From Pyrinomonadaceae bacterium (lineage in GTDB: Bacteria > Acidobacteriota > Blastocatellia > Pyrinomonadales > Pyrinomonadaceae), in the NCBI GenBank assembly GCA_026786155.1, contig JAJAYR010000041.1, positions 1-6,821 on the forward strand: 6,821 nucleotides of DNA, in the 5' to 3' direction. Made by a program: the position numbers and the translations under genes. Numbering within the stretch: position 1 is the stretch's first letter; each line of letters begins with the position of its first letter. Below, piece by piece: positions 1 to 5,195 of the stretch. The notes beneath the pieces are model-generated. The model was not told where the DNA came from, did no database searches, and saw nothing but the letters and a program-made list of their open reading frames with translations.

Positions 1-1
1 C

Positions 2-646
2 GATTATCTGGCAATTGTAACGCTCGGTTTTGCCGAAATTATCCGCATCGTTATTTTAAATATTGATGCGGTCGGCGGCGCGACGGGTTATCAGGTTTCG
101 GGTTACGCCAATTTCCTCTGGGTCGGAATTTTCGCCGTCATCACGGTCGTCGTCGTTCATAATATCGTCAAATCCGACACGGGACGCGCTCTGATTTCGA
201 TTCGTGAAGACGAACTCGCCGCCGAAGCGATGGGTGTCAACACAACGCGCTATAAAGTTACGTCGTTCGTCATCAGTTCCGCGTTCGCCGGAATTGCGGG
301 CGTTTTGTTCGCGCATTACAATAAATTTCTTTCGACCAACGACTTTCAATTTATCAAATCGTTCGAGATTATTATTATGATTGTCATCGGCGGAATGGGT
401 TCGATGACCGGCGCGATTGTCGGCGCGATTGTCGTTACGCTGCTGCCCGAAGTTCTGCGCCAGCTTCCGGCGGTTCAATTCGGTGCAACCACGTTCCAAT
501 TCGCCGATTTGCGATTGGTAATTTTCGCTCTGATTTTAATTTTCACGATGATTCTGCGCCCGCAGGGAATTTTCGGCACCGCTGAAATCGGCAACATCTT
601 TCGCCGTTTCAGAAACAAAACGGGCAAGCCCGGAGGTTTGGAATAA
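2..646 (+). CDS. livM: Branched-chain amino acid ABC transporter permease LivM (5' partial)
   Basis: This is the C-terminal 214 residues of a LivM-type inner-membrane permease, which forms the transport channel with LivH and is driven by LivG and LivF. The reading frame is open from position 2 with no start, so the gene begins upstream of the window; the usual family length of about 300-350 suggests 100 or more residues are missing. Visible family marks are the opening YLAIVTLGFAEIIR, the ATPase-coupling loop GRALISIREDELAAEAMG (about residues 61-78, the EAA-like loop), the GGMGS motif in a glycine-rich helix (residues 130-134) and the closing RPQGIFG (186-192). Several hydrophobic stretches (about 37-53, 85-106, 119-150 and 172-186) fit membrane helices, followed by a basic cytoplasmic tail. 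The stop lies 2 bases before livG, so the two are one transcript. The substrate may be branched-chain amino acids or, as in relatives of this family, urea or short amides; sequence alone does not settle it. Confidence 0.93.
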   Translation, partial: DYLAIVTLGFAEIIRIVILNIDAVGGATGYQVSGYANFLWVGIFAVITVVVVHNIVKSDTGRALISIREDELAAEAMGVNTTRYKVTSFVISSAFAGIAGVLFAHYNKFLSTNDFQFIKSFEIIIMIVIGGMGSMTGAIVGAIVVTLLPEVLRQLPAVQFGATTFQFADLRLVIFALILIFTMILRPQGIFGTAEIGNIFRRFRNKTGKPGGLE

Positions 647-648
647 AA

Positions 649-1422
649 ATGGAAAACGGAAAATCATCAATTCTGCAAACCGATAAAGCGACGATTCGTT
701 TCGGCGGTCTGGTCGCCGTCAACGAACTCACGATGAACGTCCAAAAGGGCGAAATTTACGGGCTTATCGGACCGAACGGCGCGGGCAAAACGACGATTTT
801 CAATCTTTTAACCGGCGTTTATGAACCGACTTCCGGCGACATCAACATCGGCGGAACGCGCATTAACGGACTGCGCCCGTTTCAAATTTCGCGGCTCGGC
901 GTGTCGAGAACCTTTCAAAACATCCGGCTTTTTCCTTCGATGACGGTTTTGGAAAACGTCATTACGGCGTGTCATCGCCACGCCAAACAAAGTTTGCTCG
1001 ACGGCGTTTTCCGGCTGCCGCGCTATTTCAGCGACGAAGCCGACCATCGCAAATTTGCGATGGAATTGCTGGAGATTTTCGACCTCGCCAAATACAAAGA
1101 CGAAGGCGGAACATCGCTGCCCTACGGCAATCAAAGAAGATTGGAAATCGTCCGCGCTCTGGCGACGCGCCCGCAACTGCTTTTATTAGACGAACCGGCG
1201 GCGGGAATGAATCCGTCAGAACAGGAAGATTTGACCGGCTTGATAAAAGAAATCCGCGACCGTTTCGGCTTGACGATTGTGCTGGTCGAACATAATATGC
1301 GCGTCGTAATGGGCGTGTGCGATAGAATTCAAGTCGTAGATTACGGCAAATCCATCGCGCTCGGATTGCCGCAGGACATTAAAAACGACCCGAAAGTTAT
1401 CGAGGCTTATCTTGGGGATTAG
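649..1422 (+). CDS. livG: Branched-chain amino acid ABC transporter ATP-binding protein LivG
   Basis: A complete 257-residue ATPase subunit of the LivFGHMJ-type importer; it hydrolyses ATP on the cytoplasmic face of the LivHM channel. Motifs in order: Walker A GPNGAGKT (41-48), Q-loop Gln90 in SRTFQNIRLF, ABC signature region LPYGNQRR (157-164), Walker B LLLLDEP (177-183, catalytic Glu182) and H-loop His215 in VEHNM. The LPYG form replacing the common LSGG, and the AAGMNP D-loop region, are typical of LivG rather than LivF. The C-terminus VIEAYLGD is the family ending. The start ATG is 2 bases after livM, with GGAGG at 632-636 inside the end of livM and a rather long 12-base spacer, so translation is probably coupled. 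Length and motifs are all normal; no sign of damage. Confidence 0.96.
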   Translation: MENGKSSILQTDKATIRFGGLVAVNELTMNVQKGEIYGLIGPNGAGKTTIFNLLTGVYEPTSGDINIGGTRINGLRPFQISRLGVSRTFQNIRLFPSMTVLENVITACHRHAKQSLLDGVFRLPRYFSDEADHRKFAMELLEIFDLAKYKDEGGTSLPYGNQRRLEIVRALATRPQLLLLDEPAAGMNPSEQEDLTGLIKEIRDRFGLTIVLVEHNMRVVMGVCDRIQVVDYGKSIALGLPQDIKNDPKVIEAYLGD

Positions 1423-1500
1423 TCCTTCGTCCTTAGCCGGTTGAGCGTAAATTTCGATTTGAGCTAAAGATTTGCAAAGGACAAAGGACTAAGGACTAAT
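1418..1500. repeat. Heptamer-repeat inverted repeat between livG and livF
   Basis: The left arm 1418-1434 (ATTAGTCCTTCGTCCTT) and the right arm 1484-1500 (AAGGACTAAGGACTAAT) are reverse complements over 17 bases with one mismatch (C1428 against T1490). The right side is built of three tandem heptamers: AAGGACA 1477-1483, AAGGACT 1484-1490 and AAGGACT 1491-1497. The left arm has two copies in the opposite orientation (AGTCCTT 1421-1427, CGTCCTT 1428-1434). The left arm begins within the last livG codon and contains its TAG stop; the right arm ends 6 bases before the livF start. The loop is about 49 bases and contains a direct repeat TTGAGC (1441 and 1459). There is no T-run after the stem, so it is not a typical terminator. 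It looks like a member of a dispersed intergenic repeat family, which is an inference from a single copy. Confidence 0.75.
1491..1495 (+). promoter_or_regulatory. livF ribosome binding site inside repeat arm
   Basis: AAGGA lies 11 bases before the livF ATG and is the best Shine-Dalgarno match there. It is part of the third heptamer of the intergenic repeat, so it would be base-paired if the 17-bp inverted repeat folded in the mRNA. The spacing is slightly long. The two upstream heptamers carry the same AAGGA core but are too far from the start to serve directly. Confidence 0.55.
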
Positions 1501-1506
1501 AACAAA

Positions 1507-2211
1507 ATGCTAGTTTTAGAAAATGTTTCCGTCAATTATGATGCCATCGAAGCCCTGACCGACATTTCGCTGACGGTTAATCAAGGCGAAGTCGTAACTC
1601 TCATCGGCGCGAACGGCGCGGGGAAAACCACCACTTTACGCACGATTACCGGATTACTCGAACCGCGCAACGGGCGCGTGATGTATGAAGGCAAACAAAT
1701 CAGCGGCGTAGCGACGCACAAACTTTTGCCGATGGGCATTGCGATGTCGCCCGAAGGTCGCGGCGTTTTCGCCAATTTATCCGTGCGCGAAAATCTCGAA
1801 ATGGGCGCGTATATCCGCAACGATAAAAAAGGTATCGCCGACGATATGGAGCGCGGTTTTGTGATGTTTCCGCGCCTCAAAGAACGCGAACAGCAAAAAG
1901 CCGGAACGCTTTCCGGCGGCGAACAGCAGATGCTGGCGATGGCTCGCGCCCTGATGTCGCGCCCGCGCCTTTTACTGCTCGATGAACCGTCGCTCGGACT
2001 CGCGCCGCTCGTCGTTCACCGCATTTTTGAAGCGATTGACGAAATCCGCGCGGGCGGCACGACGATTTTACTGGTCGAACAAAACGCCAACGCCGCGCTT
2101 CACCATTCCGACCGCGCCTACGTTCTCGAAACCGGCAGAATCGTGATGGAAGGTGATTCCAAACAACTCGCCGCCGACCCGCGCGTTAAAGAGGCTTATT
2201 TAGGCGAATAA
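1507..2211 (+). CDS. livF: Branched-chain amino acid ABC transporter ATP-binding protein LivF
   Basis: A complete 234-residue second ATPase of the importer, expected to pair with LivG as a heterodimer below the LivHM channel. Motifs: Walker A GANGAGKT (34-41), the LivF-type Q-loop region SPEGRGVF (81-88), ABC signature LSGGEQQ (135-141), Walker B LLLLDEP (155-161, Glu160), and VEQNAN (190-195) where the H-loop histidine is Gln192. The Gln in place of His is a known trait of LivF proteins, so it is not a defect. It ends in the family's EAYLGE. The ATG at 1507 was chosen because MLVLENVSVNY matches the usual LivF beginning and AAGGA lies upstream. It is the last gene of the operon: a strong hairpin follows at 2234. 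Unlike livM-livG, it is separated from livG by an 84-base repeat-bearing gap. Confidence 0.96.
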   Translation: MLVLENVSVNYDAIEALTDISLTVNQGEVVTLIGANGAGKTTTLRTITGLLEPRNGRVMYEGKQISGVATHKLLPMGIAMSPEGRGVFANLSVRENLEMGAYIRNDKKGIADDMERGFVMFPRLKEREQQKAGTLSGGEQQMLAMARALMSRPRLLLLDEPSLGLAPLVVHRIFEAIDEIRAGGTTILLVEQNANAALHHSDRAYVLETGRIVMEGDSKQLAADPRVKEAYLGE

Positions 2212-2233
2212 ACTTTAAGAAAATTTTAAATAA

Positions 2234-2268
2234 AGAAAAGCGGACGCTGAAATAACGTCCGCTTTTCT
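2234..2268. terminator. Bidirectional intrinsic terminator between livF and the ppiD-like gene
   Basis: A perfect 13-bp stem (2234-2246 with 2256-2268, core AGCGGACG/CGTCCGCT) closes a 9-base loop. The outer stem is A-rich on the left and T-rich on the right, so a U-run forms in both directions. On the - strand the stem is followed by a further T-rich stretch (2212-2233 read in reverse). It sits in the 82-base gap between the convergent livF and the folding-factor gene, 23 bases after the livF stop and 26 bases beyond the stop of the opposite gene, so it can end both transcripts. Confidence 0.9.
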
Positions 2269-2293
2269 ATTCTGAGAAATTACCGCTTTAACT

Positions 2294-4351
2294 TTACTTA
2301 GCCGGTGCTTGCTGCTGCGACTGCTTCTGAAGCTGTTCTTGAATTTGCCGCTGAAGTTCCGGCGAAATTTGCTGTGAAGACGAAGGCGGCGGCGCGTCCG
2401 TGTCGGCAACTGCGTCGAGTTTCGCCAGCACGTCCTGATAAATCACGATGTCTTTTTTCGCTTCCATATCGCGTTTGATTGATGCCAGATAATCGGTGAA
2501 AATCTGTCCGCGTTTCTCCGAAAGTTTCTGTTCCATCAGTTGGTCGCGCGTTTTGGCGAACTCTTCGGTCTTCGCTTCTTCGCGGCTGTTGACTCCGACG
2601 ATGTAATAGTTATCACCAATCTTGACTGGCGTTTTGGTAACTTCGCCCGTTTTCAAAGCGTAAATCGCATCTTCCAACGCTTCCGAAGTCGTCGCGCTCG
2701 GACCCTGACCGAGCGGCGAACCTAAAATAAAGGTTTTCGCCTCCTGCGCCTTCAAACCTTTGGCGGTCGCGGCGGCTGAAAGATTTCCCGCCGAAGTCGC
2801 TTCATTGGCGATTTGTTTGGCGATTTGTTCGACTTTGGCGCGGGCTTGTTCGATTTTGACGGTTTCGGCGATTGACGTTTTCACTTCGTCAAATTCGGCA
2901 TCGCGCGGGTCGCGTTTTTCGACCAAGAGCGGAATCGCAAACCCGTTTTGAATCGGCGTTTTTTCGCCGACATCGTTCGGATTCGTTAATCCGGCGATGC
3001 CTTCTTCAAACTGCGGCGAGTTGCCGACGTTTTCCACCGTGTCGCCCGGTTTGACGAAGCCGGTTTCGCGCACCATCTCTTTCGCCGACATATTCGCCTG
3101 CGCCGCGAATTCTTCCGCCGTTTTCTGCACGTCTTTGGTTTCCTTCAAACGGTCAACGATTTTCTGCGCGAGTTCGGCGGCGGCGGCATAACCTTTCCGA
3201 TTTCTCAAGGAAACCTCGATTTCCTTTTTCGCGTCTTCGAGAGTTTTCGCCACCGCTTCGCCGCGCCGCAAAATGAAATAACGATTTTCAAATTTAATCG
3301 GCTCGGTTACTTCGCCCGGCTGCATCGCTAAAAGTTTTTGATACGGATCGGTCGGATTTTGTTTATTTTCTTTCACCAAACCGGCGAGTTTTCCGCCACG
3401 CGCTTTGCTCGCCGCGTCTTCCGAATAGCCGTTGACGAGTTGCGTAAAGGCTTCTTCGGAAATCGTGTCGCCGTCTTTTTTGGCTTGCGCCACAATTTCG
3501 GCGGCTTTCTGCGCGATTTGCGCTTCGAGTTCCGGCTTCGGAATCCGCAGAACGATTTGCTGTCCTTCCACGCCCGCCTGTTTTTTGTCAGCCGGAATGT
3601 TGGCATATTCAGCCTGTAATTCCGCGTCGGTAATCGGCAGTTTTTCGCCGAGTTTCGCTGTGTTCACGAAAACGTAGCGAATTTTTTTCTGCGGCGCGTT
3701 GATGAAATAATTTTTCTTGTTCTGCTCGAAATAGGCTTTTAATTCTTCGTCGGTCGGTTTGACGGTTTGCGCCAGTTCGGTGCTGGTAACGGGAACGTAA
3801 GTTAAATCGAATTTGCTGTTTTGACGCTGGTAATCTTCCAACACTTCCTGTTCGGAAACGCTCGCGCCCGCCGTTACGAAGGCTTCGAGTTTTTGCCCGG
3901 TCAAATAATCGCGCACGGCATCTTCATATTTTTTGACGCTGCCGGTCTGCTCGGTAACATTCTGCTCGTAACGCTGCTGGTCAAACGGTTTTCCGTCGGG
4001 CGATTTGAATTGCTTGCGGATAAACGTCGCCACTTCCGCGTCGGTCGTCGTCAGCCCCAACCGCGCTCCTTCGACGCGCATCAGGCGGTCGCGGACGAGT
4101 TGGTCAACCAGAAACTTGCTCGGTGTCGGTCGCCCGCCGCGGCTCATATTTTCCTGCTGCAGCGCGAGTTCGCCGAGCGTTATCCGCTCGCCGCCGACTT
4201 TCGCCGCCGTTTCTTCGCTGCGCGTTAGATTTGCCGCCACATTATTGCTCGAAGGAGCGTAGAAAAGCACCAAACTCGCCACCATTACGATAGCGAAAGT
4301 TAAAAGAACGAAATTGCGCGTTCTCTCCATACGACTGAAAAACTTTAACAT
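2294..4351 (-). CDS. PpiD/SurA-like membrane-anchored peptidylprolyl isomerase family protein (folding chaperone)
   Basis: A 685-residue protein of the PpiD/SurA group, which helps exported proteins fold on the outer face of the inner membrane. A basic N-terminus (MLKFFSRMERTR) precedes one hydrophobic helix (about 13-31, FVLLTFAIVMVASLVLF), which should anchor it with the bulk outside the cytoplasm. Residues about 45-215 resemble the SurA N-terminal chaperone region (KVGGERITLGEL, LVDQLVRDRLM, FDQQRYEQ). A parvulin-like domain follows at about 261-365 (VEGQQIVLRI, YSEDAASKARGGKLAGL, MQPGEVTEPIKFENRYFIL). Two more stretches, about 454-480 and 564-588, resemble the parvulin C-terminal half. 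The tail (653-685) is rich in Pro, Ser and Gln. Both usual parvulin histidines are absent, so isomerase activity is doubtful. The start is set by AGGA 9 bases upstream; a later Met8 has no such site. It converges with livF and is divergent from the toxin-antitoxin-like pair. E. coli PpiD is slightly shorter, at about 620 residues. Confidence 0.88.
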   Translation of the reverse strand: MLKFFSRMERTRNFVLLTFAIVMVASLVLFYAPSSNNVAANLTRSEETAAKVGGERITLGELALQQENMSRGGRPTPSKFLVDQLVRDRLMRVEGARLGLTTTDAEVATFIRKQFKSPDGKPFDQQRYEQNVTEQTGSVKKYEDAVRDYLTGQKLEAFVTAGASVSEQEVLEDYQRQNSKFDLTYVPVTSTELAQTVKPTDEELKAYFEQNKKNYFINAPQKKIRYVFVNTAKLGEKLPITDAELQAEYANIPADKKQAGVEGQQIVLRIPKPELEAQIAQKAAEIVAQAKKDGDTISEEAFTQLVNGYSEDAASKARGGKLAGLVKENKQNPTDPYQKLLAMQPGEVTEPIKFENRYFILRRGEAVAKTLEDAKKEIEVSLRNRKGYAAAAELAQKIVDRLKETKDVQKTAEEFAAQANMSAKEMVRETGFVKPGDTVENVGNSPQFEEGIAGLTNPNDVGEKTPIQNGFAIPLLVEKRDPRDAEFDEVKTSIAETVKIEQARAKVEQIAKQIANEATSAGNLSAAATAKGLKAQEAKTFILGSPLGQGPSATTSEALEDAIYALKTGEVTKTPVKIGDNYYIVGVNSREEAKTEEFAKTRDQLMEQKLSEKRGQIFTDYLASIKRDMEAKKDIVIYQDVLAKLDAVADTDAPPPSSSQQISPELQRQIQEQLQKQSQQQAPAK

Positions 4352-4360
4352 TTTTTATTT

Positions 4361-4364
4361 TCCT
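4361..4364 (-). promoter_or_regulatory. Ribosome binding site of the ppiD-like gene
   Basis: On the - strand AGGA (within GCAGGAAA) sits 9 bases before the ATG at 4351. It supports this start over the second in-frame Met at codon 8, which has no purine-rich site at a suitable distance and would shorten the basic stretch before the membrane helix. Confidence 0.6.
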
Positions 4365-4405
4365 GCTTCTTACCGATTGAAATTATTTGATTGGACAAAG
4401 CGTGT

Positions 4406-4435
4406 ATTTTATCCAAATTGCCGCGAAAAGTCCAA
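4406..4435 (-). promoter_or_regulatory. Candidate sigma70-type promoter for the ppiD-like gene
   Basis: Read on the - strand, TAAAAT (4411-4406) lies 18 bases after TTGGAC (4435-4430). The -10 matches five of six consensus bases; the -35 matches only TTG plus little else. It would start transcription about 45-50 bases upstream of the ATG at 4351. No better pair was seen in the 221-base spacer. This is a by-eye match and the -35 is weak. Confidence 0.4.
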
Positions 4436-4466
4436 AGCATAACGATTTGATGCGCGATTCGCTCAA

Positions 4467-4482
4467 ATTGCAACCTTGCAAT
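4467..4482. promoter_or_regulatory. Perfect 7+7 palindrome, candidate operator
   Basis: ATTGCAA (4467-4473) and TTGCAAT (4476-4482) are exact reverse complements separated by CC. A second, looser inverted repeat, ATTTGA (4445-4450) and TCAAAT (4463-4468), overlaps its left side. The site is in the spacer between two divergent transcription units, about 30 bases upstream of the candidate ppiD-like -35 and about 90 bases before the antitoxin-like start. The size and symmetry suit a dimeric regulator; toxin-antitoxin pairs often bind such sites upstream of themselves. Which gene it controls, if any, cannot be read from the sequence. No T-run follows, so a terminator is unlikely. Confidence 0.4.
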
Positions 4483-4555
4483 CTCGACTTAAACGCTTGA
4501 AATGTGAAAACAAATTCGGCTTTTTCGGTAAAACCTTTTTCAATTCCGACACTTG

Positions 4556-4564
4556 TGATATTTT
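4556..4564 (+). promoter_or_regulatory. Possible extended -10 of the DUF433/DUF5615 cassette
   Basis: TGATATTTT (TGN then TATTTT at 4559-4564) resembles an extended -10 element, for which a good -35 is not required; the bases 17 upstream (4536-4541, TTTTTC) are a poor -35. Transcription would begin about at the ATG at 4573, giving a leaderless or near-leaderless mRNA. That would fit the lack of a convincing ribosome binding site there. AT-rich DNA yields such matches by chance. Confidence 0.25.
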
Positions 4565-4572
4565 CGAGATGT

Positions 4573-4812
4573 ATGGAAGAAAATTTACTGAAAAGAATCA
4601 CGCTCAATCCGAATGTTTGTTTCGGCAAACCGACGATTAGAAATATGCGTTATCCGGTTGAAACGATGCTTGATTTAATGAGCGCGGGAATGACGACGAA
4701 AGAAATCTTGGACGATTATCCCGACCTCGAAAAGGAAGATTTACAAGCGTGTCTTTTGTTTGCCGGCAAATTGGTAAAAGTGAATTCGATTAACAAAATT
4801 ATCGCTGCGTGA
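4573..4812 (+). CDS. DUF433 family protein, VapB-like antitoxin candidate
   Basis: A 79-residue protein of the DUF433 family. It has the family pattern LLKRITLNPNVCFGKPTIR (residues 5-23) followed by a helical region with YPVETMLDLMSAGMTTKEILDDYPDLEKEDLQACLLFA (27-64), which fits the small helix-turn-helix fold of this family. DUF433 genes are commonly paired with PIN-like toxin genes, as here: the next gene overlaps by one base (TGATG). The predicted role is to bind the partner and perhaps autoregulate. The start at 4573 was chosen because family members begin just before this LLxRIT motif. An in-frame GTG at 4504 would add 23 residues with no family match, and no good ribosome binding site is visible at either (only GAG at 4566-4568). 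Sampled lines here are about 33% GC against 60-67% in neighbouring genes, which hints at horizontal acquisition. Confidence 0.82.
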   Translation: MEENLLKRITLNPNVCFGKPTIRNMRYPVETMLDLMSAGMTTKEILDDYPDLEKEDLQACLLFAGKLVKVNSINKIIAA

Positions 4813-5168
4813 TGAAATTTATCGTTGACGCTCAATTGCCTTATCGTTTGAAAAATTGGCTGACTGCTCAAGGTTTCGACGCGATTCACACGAGAGATTT
4901 ACCCGATGCCAATGAAACCGAAGATTTGGACATCGCCGATGTCGCCGACCGGGACAACCGAACGGTAATCACGAAAGACGACGATTTTCTGAAACTTTAT
5001 ATTTTGAAAGGCAAACCGCAAAAACTTTTGCTGATTACGACGGGAAACATCGTCAATCAAGAATTGTTAATTTTATTCGAGAAAAATTTTGCCACTGCCA
5101 TAAAACTTTTCAATTCCTTTCAGGTGGTTGAAATGAATAATTTTCTTATTATGGGACATAATCCTTAA
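4812..5168 (+). CDS. DUF5615 family PIN-like protein, toxin candidate
   Basis: A 118-residue protein matching the DUF5615 PIN-like family. It opens with MKFIVDAQLPYRLKNWL (Asp6), then GFDAIHTRDLPDANETEDLDIADVA (21-45; acidic Asp29, Asp38, Asp40) and TVITKDDDFLKL (51-62; TKDxDF with Asp56 and Asp58). These acidic residues are the likely metal-binding centre, by analogy with PIN nucleases; RNase activity is inferred from the family, not shown. The ATG at 4812 overlaps the previous stop by one base; a GTG just before it (4809) is a less likely alternative. No separate ribosome binding site is visible, so translational coupling to the DUF433 gene is expected, which fits a toxin-antitoxin order with antitoxin first. 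It ends with an extra NNFLIMGHNP tail beyond the QVVEM that usually closes the fold. It is AT-rich like its partner and converges on ligA. Confidence 0.82.
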   Translation: MKFIVDAQLPYRLKNWLTAQGFDAIHTRDLPDANETEDLDIADVADRDNRTVITKDDDFLKLYILKGKPQKLLLITTGNIVNQELLILFEKNFATAIKLFNSFQVVEMNNFLIMGHNP

Positions 5169-5195
5169 ATTTCAGATTATCAATTCCTTAAATTT
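5162..5195. repeat. Short 11-base direct repeat at the convergent gene junction
   Basis: TCCTTAAATTT occurs at 5162-5172 and again at 5185-5195. The first copy contains the stop of the DUF5615 gene, the second lies in the last codons of ligA on the other strand. It could be a trace of how the AT-rich cassette joined the ligA end, or chance in low-complexity DNA. No matching copy was noticed at the left side of the cassette. Confidence 0.35.

Noticed and set aside
1441..1470. Promoter-like TTGAGC and TAAAGA with 18-base spacing before livF
   Set aside because: Both hexamers are weak and lie in the loop of the repeat; the gene order suggests livF is read with livM and livG.
2101..2190. Loss of the H-loop histidine in LivF (Gln in VEQNAN)
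   Set aside because: This is the normal state of the LivF family, not a mutation worth reporting.
3338..4262. Several open frames on the + strand opposite the ppiD-like gene
   Set aside because: They are Arg/Phe/Ser-rich translations of the antisense strand of a well-supported gene, without family marks or start signals.
4504..4572. In-frame GTG-initiated extension of the DUF433 protein by 23 residues
   Set aside because: The added residues have no resemblance to the family N-terminus, there is no ribosome binding site before 4504, and the family normally begins just before the LLxRIT motif.
4383..4628. Open frame of 81 codons on the - strand overlapping the cassette start
   Set aside because: No recognisable family, overlaps the supported DUF433 start and the divergent promoter spacer; most likely a chance frame.
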